Positions 39,701 through 54,111 of a DNA stretch of 64,000 bases are shown here, one piece after another. Source of the DNA: Cercis canadensis (Eukaryota; Streptophyta; Magnoliopsida; Fabales; Fabaceae). Below the pieces are notes generated by a model, which saw only the letters and a program-made list of their open reading frames with translations, made no database searches and was not told where the DNA came from. The DNA lies in the NCBI GenBank assembly GCA_003255065.1, contig QAOA01006876.1:260463-324462 (forward strand), written 5' to 3'. Numbering within the stretch: the first letter of the stretch is position 1; every line of letters begins with the position of its first letter. The position numbers and the translations under genes are program-made.

Positions 39701-42700
39701 CCAAAGCTGCAGCAACAGTGATGGGATTCATTGCATGTTTACGTAGATTACTTGCTTCAAGAAGTGCAGCTTCACATGTAATGTCTTTTCCTGCTGCAGT
39801 TGGAAGGATAATGGGTTTACTCAGAAATGGTTCAGAGGGTGTCGCTGCTGAGGCTGCAGGGCTTATTGCAGTACTCATTGGTGGTGGGCCTGGTGATACA
39901 AATACTGTATCAGATTCTAAAGGAGACTGGCATGCCACAATCATGCATACTAAGTCAGTATTGTTTGCTAGTCATGGCTATGTTATTATTCTTGTGAACA
40001 GACTAAAGCCCATGTCAGTATCACCTTTACTGTCAATGGCTGTTGTTGAAATCTTTGAGGCTATGATTTGTGAACCTCATGGGGAAACTACTCAATATAC
40101 TGTTTTTGTTGAGTTGTTACGCCAAGTAGCTGGATTGAAGCGTCGCTTGTTTGCACTGTTTGGTCATCCTGCTGAAAGTGTTAGAGAAACAGTAGCTGTG
40201 ATTATGCGAACAATTGCAGAAGAAGACGCCATTGCTGCAGAATCCATGCGGGACGCTGCTCTGCGTGATGGTGCTTTGTTAAGGCATTTACTGCATGCAT
40301 TTTTCCTTCCTGCTGGTGAGCGCCGTGAAGTTAGTCGACAACTTGTTGCTCTCTGGGCAGATTCCTACCAACCAGCCCTGGAGCTGTTGTCTCGAGTTCT
40401 GCCTCCGGGACTTGTTGCTTATTTGCACACACGTTCTGATGGAGTTCTATCTGAAGACATAAACCAAGAAGAGTCATCAACTGGGAGAAGGAAAAGACGT
40501 TTACTACAGCAGAGGAAAGGTCGCATGGGGAGAGGAATAACATCTCAAGAGCAATCCTTCCCTTCAGTTAATAATTTTGATGTTGCTGATTCAAGTAGAC
40601 AGACAGGGGCTGCTACTGTAAAAGGTTCGGACAGCTATCATAGATCTGTGCTTGACCCAAACTTTGGACAGGCTTCAAGTATCCAAACTCCAGTTGTTCA
40701 CACTAGCGAAAATTTGACCAATGGATCCTCTGCAGGAGATGCCCAAAATGGGCATTCAAATTTTGTTGCTTCAGTTATTGCGCCATCAACAAACTCAAGT
40801 GAAGCATTGGGACCTAATTCCTCAAGCTCAGTTGATGCTGATAGCAATGCAGTTGGTTCGCAGAATGCAGGTGTTCCAGCTCCTGCTCAGGTTGTTGTAG
40901 AGAACACCCCTGTAGGGTCTGGTAGGCTACTATGTAACTGGCCTGAATTTTGGCGAGCTTTTGGTCTAGATCACAATCGTGCAGACTTGATCTGGAATGA
41001 GCGTACTAGGCAAGAGTTGAGGGAAGCTTTGCAAGCTGAAGTTCATAAACTAGATGTTGAGAAAGAGCGAACTGAAGATATTGTTCCTGGGGGTGCTACA
41101 TTGGAAATGATAACGGGCCTTGAGAGTGTACCACAAATATCTTGGAATTACTCTGAATTTTCTGTTCGTTACCCGAGCTTGTCAAAAGAAGTTTGTGTGG
41201 GTCAATACTATCTGCGTCTGCTGCTCGAGAGTAGCAGTGGTGGCAGGGCACAAGACTTCCCCTTGCGTGACCCAGTTGCGTTCTTTAGAGCACTTTACCA
41301 TCGTTTTTTATGTGATGCAGACACAGGGCTTACTGTAGATGGAGCTGTTCCTGATGAACTAGGTGCATCTGATGATTGGTGCGACATGGGTAGGTTAGAT
41401 GGTTTTGGAGGAGGTGGTGGATCATCAGTGAGAGAGCTTTGTGCAAGGGCAATGTCAATTGTATATGAACAGCATTACAAGACTATAGGTCCTTTTGCGG
41501 GCACAGCTCACATTACTGTTCTCTTGGATAGGACAGATGATAAAGCTTTGAGACACCGACTTCTTCTACTTCTTAAGGTGTGTGAAAATTGAATTTCTCT
41601 TCCTAACTTCCTTCTCCTGTGTGTCCCCCTCCTACTTTCCTTTTTTTTTTTTTTTTTCTGGGTGGGGTAAGGGACAGTGTTAACCTTGTTTTTTGTTGTG
41701 TCGTACTTCTGGGAGAAGTTCACTCTAAGTTCTGTGCTTGCACCTTATACTTTACAGTGCTAATGCCGTTTTTGGTCAAAAGAAAGAAACAAAAATTTTA
41801 TTTTGCAAGTTTTGTTATTCTTCCATGTTTCTAATTGCCATAGGGTAGAAGTGGTCAGTATGCTATTATTGTGGTTGAATTGATTATTTTAAAGGGAATA
41901 GAGATTTAAAGCACGCTTGACTGAACATTATATTTTAGCAATAACATTTACGTGAAACTAACCATGTGTTACTGCATGTCAGGCTTTAATGAAGGTTTTA
42001 TCAAATGTAGAGGCTTGTGTTCTAGTTGGAGGCTGTGTATTAGCTGTTGATCTTCTTACAGTGGTACACGAAGCTTCAGAGAGGACTGCTATTCCCTTGC
42101 AATCTAACTTGATTGCCGCTACAGCTTTCATGGAACCACTTAAGGAATGGATGTATATTGACAAAGATGGTAACCAAGTTGGACCTTTGGAAAAAGATGC
42201 CATCAGAAGGTTATGGTCCAAGAAGGCTATTGATTGGACAACAAGGTGTTGGGCTTCTGGGATGCTAGATTGGAAGAAGTTGCGGGATATTCGTGAGCTC
42301 CGTTGGGCACTTGCGCTCAGAGTTCCTGTCCTTACCCTGCCTCAGGTAAAGTCAGGTTGCAGATAGAAGATAATATCGATATAAATGTCAATTGCTAATG
42401 TACATTTTGCCTTTTGATTTCTTCTTCCTATATATTGGGTGACTGCTCATGTATTTTTTTTTTCTTATATATGTGGTTGTGTTTGATTTCTTCTTCCTAT
42501 ATATTGTGAATGTTCAATGTCAATGGCTTGATCACTCTGTGAGATTTAAATTATATTCTCGACTTTTAGTTTATATGGACACCACTTGACAGATTGCCCT
42601 AGAGGTTAATCTGTCATGCATGAGACCAAACTTCCAACTTAGTGATTACAAACAGTTCTGCGAGCTGTTTTCCATACCTTTAACTTAAGCTTGGGATGAG

Positions 42701-45700
42701 GAAAGCTGGAAAAGTATGTTTGTTGGTAGCCATCAATTTTGGCACATTTGGAATTGGACTGTAATGACGATGAATTGTTTATTGTTATGTAGTCTGAAAT
42801 TAACATCAATGGCCAGCTGGAAAGTGTTTCTGTGGCTAATGATTTGTCTCAAAGATCATTGTGTTTTTTAACCTTTTTCTTGTCTCATTCTATTTTCCTG
42901 GGTATGCTTCTAATAGATGGATCTTGTATTTAGGTAGGGGATGCAGCTTTATCCATATTGCATAGCATGGTATCTGCACATTCAGATTTGGATGATGCTG
43001 GAGAGATTGTTACTCCAACTCCCAGAGTAAAACGAATATTGTCAAGTCCTCGCTGCCTTCCGCATATTGCACAGGTAATTTAGAAAGTTGTTTCATTTAT
43101 TAATTGGCCATACTGATTTCTAGATAGTTTCTACAGGGATAATTGTAATGCCCTTGTATGTATGTCTTTGGTGAATCATTAAGTTTTTGATGGATTGGGA
43201 GGGGGATTGGAATTGTTACTTAAGTCATTCTTGGTCAAGGTTTTGATGGAATTCATAATATCTAGCTCCCTGCTGAGAATGTGTTAGAGGTCTATATATC
43301 TGCTAACTAAAACGATTTTGACATGTGTTGCAACTATCTGAATAACTTACCTTCCTCAAAAGTACCTTGATTAGTTTCTTTTATTGATTGTTTGGATTCC
43401 CAATTTTGTAAACACTTAGTTACACCTTTCCAAATGTCTTATCTTTTAATTAATTCAATGAAGTTTCTTAATAGATTATGTCGTGTGGATATTTGTAGAC
43501 TTGTAGGTTTATGTAGTCTTTCCTCCTTTTCACGACTTCAAATATTAGAATATTGTGATTTGCTTCTTTTTTTTCTGCCCAATTGAACATAGGCCATTCT
43601 GTCTGGGGAACCAAGTATTGTTGAGGCAGCTGCTGCTTTACTGAAGGCCATCGTTACCCGAAATCCCAAGGCCATGATACGTCTATACAGCACTGGTGCA
43701 TTTTATTTTGCACTGGCTTACCCTGGATCTAATCTACTTTCAATTGCGCAACTCTTTGCAGTCACCCATGTCCATCAAGCATTTCATGGTGGTGAAGAGG
43801 CTGCAGTTTCAACTTCATTGCCACTGGCAAAACGTAGTGTTCTTGGCGGACTTCTCCCTGAATCTTTGTTGTATGTACTTGAGCGTAGTGGTCCAGCAGC
43901 ATTTGCTGCAGCAATGGTTTCTGATTCTGATACTCCACAGATTATATGGACACACAAAATGAGGGCAGAAAATTTGATTCGTCAGGTGCTGTAAACTGTA
44001 GTGTTTTCTCTCTTCTTTTTTTCTCTAATGGAGGGATTGTGTTTTGTGTACTTAATAGTCCATGTTCCTTTCTTCATTCAAAATAATAATAATAATAAGA
44101 ATTAATTAAAAATAAAATAATTCATGCTCCTTTGCTCTTTCACCAGGTTTTGCAGCATCTAGGTGATTTTCCGCAGAAATTATCACAGCACTGCCATGCT
44201 TTATATGAGTATGCCCCTATGCCTCCTGTGACATACCCAGAGCTTAGAGATGAAATGTGGTGTCACCGTTATTACCTCCGGAACCTATGTGATGAGATTC
44301 AATTTCCAAATTGGCCAATTGTTGAACATGTAGAGTTTCTTCAGTCATTACTGGTAATGTGGCGTGAAGAGTTGACAAGGAAACCCATGGATCTTTCTGA
44401 AGAAGAGGCTTGCAAGATCCTAGAAATATCCTTGGAGGATGTGTCAATTGAGGGTGGAAATAGAAAGAGTCCTTCAGAGATGGGAGAGGAAGTATCTAGC
44501 TTATCCAAGCAAATTGAGAACATTGATGAAGATAAATTAAAGCGGCAATATAGGAAACTTGCTATAAGATATCATCCTGACAAAAATCCAGAAGGAAGGG
44601 AGAAGTTCCTTGCTGTACAGAAAGCTTATGAACGCCTCCAGGTAGACAGAAGTTCCTATGTTATCTGTAGATTTCTTTGAAAACATGTTGCATCAATGTT
44701 TCCGAATTCTAAGACTGATTATTTTTGGATAACAGTTTAGTCTTTTGAAATTTTCCTGGATGGAAAAACTACTATTTGTTCTAAATTTTAGCAGCAGTTT
44801 CAAATTTGTGTTGGCCTGTTTTGTTGTCTTAAGATCTTAATTTAAGAAATCTAAGTATCACTCGTGCTGACAAATCTTTGTTCTTTCTTTTATGAACGGA
44901 CATGGGGATGGAGTTGAGATCACGGTGAAATATTTGACCAAATGATATTTCTTTTTCATGTGCAAGCAACTATTTATTTATGCATTTTCTTTCTTCCTTT
45001 TATATTTTTCCCCCTCTTCTAAGTTGCTAAAATGTTTGACATGTGACTGCATATCAGGCTACCATGCAAGGGCTGCAAGGTCCTCAGCCTTGGAGATTGC
45101 TTCTTTTATTGAAGGGACAGTGTATTTTATACAGAAGATATGGAGGCATATTGGAGCCATTCAAATACGCTGGCTATCCTATGTTGCTCAGCGCAGTTAC
45201 TGTGGACAATGATGATAATAATTTTCTTTCTTCAGATAGAGCACCTCTCCTTGTTGCAGCATCAGAGCTTGTCTGGCTGACGTAAAATTCCTTTGCATAT
45301 TCTTATTGGCTTCTCCATTATGCTTCCCAGTTTTAACACCCATTAAGTTAACTTCTACTTTGTTGCATTTTCATGCGGTCAGATGTGCATCTTCTTCATT
45401 GAATGGTGAAGAGCTGGTAAGGGATGGCGGAATACAACTTCTTGCGACTCTTCTTTCCCGTTGCATGTATGTTGTTCAGCCAACTACTCCTGGAAATGAA
45501 CCGTCTGCCATCATTGTTACAAATATCATGCGAACTTTTTCAGTTCTGAGTCAATTTGAGGCTGCCAGAGTTGAGATGCTTGAATACACTGGACTAGTTG
45601 AAGACATTGTGCACTGTACTGAACTCGAGCTTGTACCTGCAGCTGTTGATGCTGCTCTACAGACTATTGCCAATGTTTCTGTTTCCTCTGAGTTGCAGGA

Positions 45701-48700
45701 TGCTTTACTGAAGGCTGGTGTATTATGGTATGTCTGCCTTTTTAATCATTGTTTTCGTCATACTATAGTTGGTACAATGTATTCCATCTCAACCATGGGT
45801 TTGCAGGAGGAGCTCTCATGCTAATGTAGGTTAAAGTGGAAAATCCTGCCTCCGGCATCTCCTTGTACATGTCTGTTAATTGTATTATTTCTGGCTGAGG
45901 ATTGCTTTATAAAGAAAAATGGATCATAATGGTGCCATTTAAATTATTAGTTTGGTTGTTGCAGTGATGCTGATGTCATAGTTGGCCCATTTAGAGTTCG
46001 CAGCATTCTGATATTTTTCATCTATACATAATACATCCCATTTATCAGTTGCCATCGTGAAGCTATTGTTTTTTTAGTTGACAGTTAAATAATGGATTTA
46101 ACTTTTATCTGTTGACAGTAATTGTTTGCCATGCTGAAAAAAATCTTTTCACATTTAATATGGTCCATGATAGGTACCTTTTGCCATTGTTACTTCAGTA
46201 TGACTCAACTGCTGAAGAATCTGACACAACAGAGTCACATGGTGTTGGTGCTAGTGTTCAAATTGCAAAAAATACACATGCTATACGTGCATCCCTGGCC
46301 TTGTCAAGGCTTAGTGGTTTATGCAGTGATGAGAGTTCAATACCTTATAATCAGGCTGCAGCTGATGCCCTCAGAGCTTTGCTAACTCCCAAGCTTTCTA
46401 GCATGTTAAAAGATCAGTCGCCCAAAGATCTGCTGTCCAAATTAAACACAAACCTGGAGTCTCCAGAGGTAATTGCTGTGCTTTACTTCTGTCCTTGTTC
46501 ATGGCATTTAATACTTGTGTATCCTAACCTGATCATGAACTAACGTTCATGAACTTGGTCCTTTCCTTGTATTATAAAGCCCAGAAAGCACCATGGTTAT
46601 TTTCAAGATGCATTGATACAGACTTCAGTTTTGTTGGCTGAACTCAATTTCTATGGAACTTCTGGTCTAACTTGTGGCAGGGATCCATAGATATCTGTCC
46701 TTGGAGGCCAAAAGATTGATGGGGATATATCCTGCCATAAGTTGATACAACTATTTTATAGGATTGTAGTTTCTTATATTCTAAGTTTGCTGGTCATTTA
46801 CTAGGTTCTGTTTGCTGATTGTGGTGCTCAATTAGATAGTTCCGTAGATAATTGCAGTTGTTTGGCATAAAATATTGAAGTTTCAACTTTCAAGATTAGG
46901 CAATCTCGCTTTTCATTTTACATATAATTATGGGTGCATGTGTATGAAAAATTTTGTTCAATTGTGATACAACCTTTTGAAACTGTTTGGTGTAGATTAT
47001 TTGGAACTCTTCAACACGGGCAGAACTACTGAAATTTGTGGATGAGCAACGCGCAGCTCAAGGTCCTGATGGCTCATTTGACATAAAAGATTCTCTCGAC
47101 TTTGTCTATAAAGCAATATCAAGCGAGCTGTTCATTGGGAATGTTTACTTGAGAGTCTACAATGATCAGCCAAACTTTGAAATTAGTGAACCTGAAGCTT
47201 TTTGTGTTGCTCTAATTGATTTTATATCATATCTTGTGCACAATCAATCTGTTGGAGATGCTGATGTTCATAACATAGTCAAAAGCACCCCTTCAGCCCT
47301 TCAAACATCCGAGCATCAAAGTGAGACAGTTGATGACGGATCTTTCAATGACCAGCATGCCCCAGATAGTTCCACAACAGTATCTGATGGACAAGTAGCA
47401 GAGAAGGAAGAACTTAAGCTGGTTAAGAACCTTCGTTCTGCATTGACCTCCCTTCAGGTTAATTGCTTGATTGCCTCTTTGTATATTGAGATATATTTCG
47501 GTCTTCATGTCTGACTAGTCTTTCTTATTTAATTCTGCAGAACCTACTGACTAACAGTCCAAATTTGGCATCCATATTCTCTAATAAGGACAAGCTACTG
47601 CCTCTTTTTGAATGCTTTTCTGTGCCTGAAGCATCAAATAGTAACATACCTCAACTTTGCCTAGGAGTGCTCTCACTCTTGACAGCACATGCTCCCTGCT
47701 TGGAAGCCATGGTTGCGGATGGATCTAGCCTTCTCCTTTTATTACAAATGCTTCACTCAGCCCCAAGTTGTCGTGAAGGGGCTCTCCATGTTCTCTATGC
47801 ATTAGCAAGCACAGCTGAACTTGCCTGGGCAGCTGCCAAGCATGGTGGAGTTGTGTACATTCTTGAATTGCTCTTGCCTTTGAAAGGTAGAAAACTTTTG
47901 TTTGTTTATTTATTTGTTTTGCTTATTCCTAGAATCTGCTTGGAGATTTTGAATAATTGATGATGGAAATATTCTGTACAGAAGAAATTCCACTCCAGCA
48001 AAGAGCCATGGCAGCCTCCTTGTTGGGGAAGCTTGTTAGCCAACCAATGCATGGACCAAGAGTTGCTATAACACTAGCAAGGTTCTTTCCAGATGGCCTT
48101 GTATCAGTAATTAGGGATGGACCGGGTGAGGCTGTTGTAGTTGCCCTTGAGCAGACTACAGAGACACCCGAACTTGTCTGGACACCTGCAATGGCAGCTT
48201 CTTTATCTGCACAAATTTCAACTATGGCATCAGACCTATATCGTGAGCAGATGAAAGGTCGTGTCATTGATTGGGATGTACCGGAGCAGGCATCCGGACA
48301 GCAGGAAATGAGAGATGAGCCGCAGGTAATACTTAATATTTGCTATGTTTAGAATCATCTATGTTTTTTATGTGGAATGGACTCAAACTATTTATGTTGA
48401 TACAGGTCAGTGGCATCTACGTTCGGCTGTTTCTGAAAGATCCTAAATTTCCCCTGAGAAATCCTAAAAGATTCTTGGAAGGGCTGTTAGATCAGTATTT
48501 GTCATCCATTGCAGCTACACATTATGAGATGCAGGCTGTTGACCCAGAGCTACCTCTGCTCCTCTCTGCTGCATTGGTTTCATTGCTGCGTGTGCATCCT
48601 GCATTAGCAGATCATGTTGGATATCTTGGATATGTGCCCAAACTTGTTGCTGCTGTTGCCTTTGAGGGAAGGCGAGAAACAATGGCATCAGGGGAGGTAA

Positions 48701-51700
48701 ATAATGGGAATCATGCAGACAGAACATATGACACAGACAATGGATCAACAGAGAACATGCAAACTCCCCAAGAACGTGTGCGCCTCAGTTGCTTGCGTGT
48801 CCTGCATCAACTTGCAGCTAGTACCACATGTGCTGAAGCCATGGCAGCAACAAGTGTAGGAACACCTCAGGTATTTGATAAAGTTTACCTTCTATATTTG
48901 AAGTTGTTAACTTACATTTCTTTATGCTGGTTATCCTCCTTCTGCTTACATTTAACCAAGATAATGTTCTTTTGGGGGAGGGGTAAAGAAAATGGTTTGT
49001 GGAGTTTATACCACATCATTGATTTGAGTAAGAATCCTCATTTAATCTGAATTTTACTGGGAAGAAAAGAAAGGAATATAGTAGATGTTATAAATATTTT
49101 CATGAATGGCAAAAATAAATTACATGAGAGAGATCACCACCATGACTCAATGTTGGTCTGACATGAGATTTTTCTGTTTATGTTGTTCATCTCAGTGATC
49201 ATCCCTCCCTAGATTAATCTGGATCCCCAAAATCCCTCTGGTTCAATTATTATTTTCAACTTTAAGTATTATGAAGTCAGTGGCCCCTGACTGACCAGAT
49301 TTAAAAGCAACTCTTGACTTGTTTATGTGGTCTCTCAGCTTCTGATCTCAGTTTCGAACTTCTGAGAACAGCAAAAAAATATAATGTATTGATTTTATTT
49401 TTTAAACTTCTTCCAGGTTGTTCCTTTGCTAATGAAAGCTATAGGATGGCAAGGTGGAAGTATTTTAGCTCTCGAGACCCTAAAACGTGTTGTGGTTGCT
49501 GGAAACCGAGCAAGGGATGCCCTTGTTGCACAAGGACTCAAGTGAGTACCTCATATCTAAGATTCATTAATTGATCCACTTCTAATCTATCTGTTTGGTG
49601 CTAGTAATTTATGCTTTGAAACTCCATTTCAGGATAGAACTTTGTATTGCATGCAATGACCACCAAAAGATGCACATGAAATGAAATGAAAATAAAATAA
49701 AATAAAGTTATATTGTATAAGGAATTTAAAATTGGACTCACTGGTGGATTGAACTCCACAAACTGCAAAAGAAATTATTTCCCCTTCTTATGCACTTAAA
49801 ATGTTTGTATTAGCATGGTGTGTGCCTCACGTGTCTCTCTGGTTTTGGAATGCTTTCCAGAAATTTTAGGGAAAATTGACCATTAGCTTTTCTTTATACG
49901 GAAGTATTGGCCAAAGGGATTGGGAATTAAGGTCAACTGATTTGTTATAGTGCAAGTACTTGAAGTCCCATATATATTTGAGAGTAAAACTTTATGTTTG
50001 CTTGACTTACATCTGAGATAAAGTATCAACCTAACTTTTTTTAGTACTATGATATCTATGGTGGATGGTCAGTGACTAATTGTGGGAAAGCTCATCTAAA
50101 GTTGTTGGAAATTAGGAATGCACCTGAGGGAAGGCCATGACATAATCTTGGAGCCCCAAAATCATTTGAAGTTTCCATCTTAATTTGATGTTGTCCCTTT
50201 TGTGGAAACATGGATCTGCAGAACTGGTAGATCAGGTTCTACGCCTTTGAATGCAGTGTACCTATTACCCATTGCTACAGTATTAAGCACAAAAGGTTAT
50301 TAGACTTTTCTACCTTGGAGAAGACTGATCCAAAGTCTCTCCGAACTATCCATTTAGGATGCCAACATAGGAATGGCACAATGCTTGGATAACAAATAAA
50401 TCACCTAGTCATATTATTTTTGAATTTCTCTCAACAATTTTTATTACCATTTAATGTAATCTTGGAAACTTTGTCTTCTAATTCCTTAATTTTGATGATC
50501 TTTGTGTTAGTTTTAAAGTGTGTCTGGTTCCACTGTAATTTTGGTGGCTTTTTGGCTATAGATATTCTTTGTAATGTTGATTATTGATGCATACTGGGAA
50601 AGACTTTGTTAGATGTTTCTTGGAATGATAGTAAATACAGTTTTCTTTTTTTAAAAAAAAAAATACTAAAATAATATTTTGAACAATGTAGGGTTGGTCT
50701 TGTTGAAGTACTTCTTGGTCTTCTTGATTGGAGGGCGGGAGGAAGGAATGGACTTTGTTCTCAGATGAAGTGGAACGAATCTGAAGCAGCTATTGGCAGG
50801 GTGCTTGCAATTGAGGTTGGGATCTTATAGTCCTCATCTTCAGTTTCTCAAAAGTGTTGTGAATTTTTTCTTTACTATAAGAACTTCGCATTTCTTTTTT
50901 ACTTTTGTCCTTCTTAGCTCCCATCCACCTTTCTCTCCCCATTTCACCAATTCTACTATTCTTTCTTTCTTTCTCCGTTTTTCCCCCTATTTTATTGTTC
51001 TTCTGTAAGTTCACTTGTCAATTTGCCCACTCGACAAATATTCCCTTGCAGATGATACTCATTTTCTTCTCCTTGTTAATGGGCAAATATATATATTCAA
51101 TGTTTATTTATTTATTGGCCATGCTTTTGGAGTTTACTTAATTGTCATTATACCATTTCACAGTTTCCGTAAATGGATTTTGACTTTTTATGGAACCAAG
51201 CATCAATTAAGTTGCCTTGCTTTAGGTCCTCTGATGTTTTTAAAATGCAAAATATAATACATTACATTTACCTGAAGTGTGAGATTTGTATTTCTTCTTT
51301 TAAGTTTTATTTCTTTTTTAATTATTTGCAAGCTTGACAAACAAACCATATAAGAATGTTCCTATGGTTTCTAAAGTTTATTTACTAGATTGGTCCATTC
51401 AAACCCATTCTTAGCTTATTATTTTTTAGCTGTTATTTCTTTCTGCTACTAATTTACACTTGTATGTTCATTCAGGTATTGCATGCCTTCGCAACTGAAG
51501 GAGCCCATTGTACTAAAGTGCGAGAAATATTGAACAGCTCTGATGTAAGTCTCAACGCATTTTTTATTTCTGCATCTTTATTAGAAGCATTCCTTCTCCT
51601 TTCTGGAGTGACCTTCATAATTCAAATTTGTAACCCTTCAAATTTTAAACGGACTATGCTCCCTGCTTTGCAGGTTTGGACTGCATACAAAGACCAGAAG

Positions 51701-51880
51701 CATGATCTCTTCCTACCTTCAAATGCTCAATCTGCTGCCGCCGGCATTGCTGGTCTAATTGAGAACTCGTCATCGTCAAGACTCACTTATGCTCTCACTG
51801 CTCCACCGACACAACCTACTCAATCTAGACCTCCATCATCTGCATCAGACTTGAACGGAAACCAGGATCAACTTACATAG
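36711..51880 (+). CDS. GRV2: DnaJ-domain endosomal protein GRV2/KAM2 (RME-8 homologue)
   Basis: This large peripheral endosomal protein is needed for vacuolar sorting, endomembrane organisation and shoot gravitropism in Arabidopsis. The 22 exons are 36711-37133, 37526-37762, 37963-38050, 38171-38379, 38903-39004, 39081-39143, 39340-41577, 41983-42345, 42934-43074, 43593-43985, 44147-44641, 45058-45281, 45383-45727, 46174-46468, 46996-47457, 47541-47886, 47982-48325, 48406-48870, 49417-49541, 50692-50815, 51476-51544 and 51674-51880, which sum to 7758 nt, or 2585 residues (Arabidopsis about 2550). The N-terminal PH-like region includes YLARYLVVKHSWRGRYKRIL. A GYF-like segment (WMYIDKDGNQVGPL) begins at about residue 1176. 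The J domain (about 1540-1584) keeps its HPD triad (His1562), so Hsc70 stimulation should be intact. ARM-like helical repeats (IWN motifs) flank it. Exon 7 alone encodes 746 residues. The 2585-residue frame has no break. Confidence 0.96.
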
Positions 51881-53185
51881 TACAGAAAAAGAGACACTCG
51901 GCATGAAGGATCGTAAATTCAACCCGCCTATAACCAGTTCTCCTGTATAGTACACTGTACAGTTCTATTGTCTATTTGCTCCTGGGTGAATAACTGGGAA
52001 GCATGTGCAATTTTCTGAGAGCAGATTATTCGTTTTTGTAAAGAGGGATTTTTTTTGCCCCTTTTTCGTTGTAAATTGAGTGTATTTACCAATTTGATAC
52101 AAAATAGTGAGGTCCAGAGGTGATTTTGTGCATTTCGCCATAGTTTCAGCTATATTTGCCATAATGTCTACACTGTCTTTTCTACTCATCTGTTTCTGGT
52201 GATTGATTTCTTCCCTCCTCATGAAAATACTTCTGAAATATGTAGCAACTTGTAATTTAATAATTGAACATTTGAAGTCCGTATGGCATTGGAGTCCCTT
52301 TAGAAAGTTTAGTGCGCAATGGAAATAAACAGAAGAATACAATGATGACTTAATCTGAATAACTCTTACAATAAACTGACACGATTCAACTAGAAAGAAT
52401 TGAATTTAACTAGAACAATGAAATTTCGCTTAATATTATTATTTTCACAAGCATACACAGCACGGGACATTATGTGCTGTATTTTCAAAAGACACAGCAT
52501 AGAATCTTTCAAAAGATAAGTTCTATTTCTCTATATTTTCAGTTCTCTATATCTCCATTCTATCTATTTAATAACAAAAAAAAAAAATTAAAAGAAGACT
52601 TATTTTATTGTTATCTAAGGGAAAAAAAATTAGGATGTCAATAAGGTGAAATAAGATTTTTTTTTTTTTGTCTACCAGAGGTTACACAACAAAAAGTAGC
52701 TTATCCCTCCTAAAATCTCATTTCACTGGCTCCTAATCTCCTTGATAAAATACTGAGTGCTCAACCCATAAAAATTTAGTTGACTTTTAAAAATATCAAA
52801 GCAAATGAAAGTAATAAAAACTGTTAATGCATCAAGGCAAATATATACATTTACTCAAGGATTTTCATACCATACTCGATCGACAAGACTTTAAGCTTCA
52901 TGAATGTTATCTTGTTAGCCACTAGAGTAACAATTACAGATGCAACATGAGAAATAAATGTTACTTCATTGGGAAGAGCATGCTGAAGAAATTGAATTTA
53001 TATCCTTCTTGGGAATATTGAATTTCATTTCTCAAGGCTCCCATACTTACGATCTCAGCCATATTACCCTTCTCATATTAATCTAATTTCAAAGATTTTA
53101 GCTTAAAATGATATGTACTATGTAGAGTCACATTTAACGGGCAAAATAAAGGAGACTTATTCAGAACTGCGTAGTCTAGCTAACT
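51881..53185. other. GRV2 3'UTR and intergenic spacer
   Basis: The first 300-400 bases are likely GRV2 3'UTR. A- and T-runs lie near 52577-52588 and 52651-52669. The rest is AT-rich promoter sequence of the lipid-transfer-like gene. No other feature was seen. Confidence 0.45.
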
Positions 53186-53195
53186 CTATATATAG
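53186..53195 (+). promoter_or_regulatory. TATA box of the lipid-transfer-like gene
   Basis: CTATATATAG lies about 110 bases before the ATG at 53304, giving an expected transcription start near 53220. It is a strong core promoter typical of highly expressed, tissue-specific plant genes. Confidence 0.6.
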
Positions 53196-53303
53196 CCTTA
53201 CAAGCCAAGCCCCAAAGGCAATATCTAAACAAATTGAGGGGTAAAATCGCTTGCTTGTCTTCACTTAAAACAGCCACAAACTCAAGGTAGAACTTGTAAG
53301 AAA

Positions 53304-54111
53304 ATGAGAAGCACGAAGTTTATTGTTTTGTGCATAATGGTGGCCTCATTTGCCATAGCATCCATGGCAACGATGGAGGAAGACGAGAAGGACTGTGCAA
53401 ACGAGCTGACGAACATGGCATCGTGCATTCCATTTGTGAGTGGCACAGCAAAAAAGCCAACACCAGAATGCTGTGAAGACACTAAGAAAGTGAAGGCCAG
53501 CAAGCCCAAGTGCTTGTGTGTTCTTATTAAAGAAAGCACTGACCCTTCTATGGGCCTTCCTGTCAATACCACATTGGCCCTCCAAATGCCCTCTGCTTGC
53601 AACATTGATGCCGAAGTCTCAGATTGCCCCAGTTAGTATTTTCATTTCTCTCTCTTTCTCTCTGCTGCACAAAACTTATCAATGGGTTTATCAGAAATGC
53701 ACCAAAAAATTTCTTAGACCCAATTGTATTGTACAGCCTAATTGTGTGCAAGGATCTAACTTCTCTTTGAAGAGAATAAGAATTTTTTAAGTACAGGTAG
53801 TATGTCACTATGCATACTAATGTTTATGTTATGTTTCTATAACGTGTTCTTTTATGTTACCTCTAGGTATACTGAAGCTGCCACCAAACTCCCCAGATGC
53901 TAAGATCTTTACAGAGGCAGGTGCAGATTCTCCCACAACCACAAGCTCATCTTCAACTTCTCCTACAGCTTCTGCTTCTACTTCCTCTGCTTCTGGCTCA
54001 AGTTCAGAAACGAAAGCAACTCCAAGCAGCAGTGGTGTAGCAAGCTTCAAGTTATTGGACAGCACAAGTTTACTGGGACTCGTGGCTTTGATGACATGGA
54101 TTTTCATTTGA
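53304..54111 (+). CDS. GPI-anchored non-specific lipid-transfer protein-like (LTPG/YLS3-like)
   Basis: Two exons, 53304-53631 and 53867-54111, encode 190 residues. A signal peptide (about residues 1-23) precedes an eight-cysteine domain with the order C-Xn-C-Xn-CC-Xn-CXC-Xn-C-Xn-C (DC...ASC...ECC...CLC...SAC...DC), characteristic of the plant LTP/2S-albumin fold. After about residue 125 comes a Ser/Thr/Ala-rich stretch suited to O-glycosylation, then a hydrophobic end (LLGLVALMTWIFI) expected to be replaced by a GPI anchor. Such proteins sit on the outer plasma membrane and bind or export lipids for cuticle, suberin or wall assembly. An intron falling just after the eight-cysteine domain is typical of the group. 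The specific lipid is unknown. Confidence 0.93.

Noticed and set aside
39429-39944. 171-codon minus-strand frame inside GRV2 exon 7
   Set aside because: It lies opposite a strongly conserved coding exon with no independent support.
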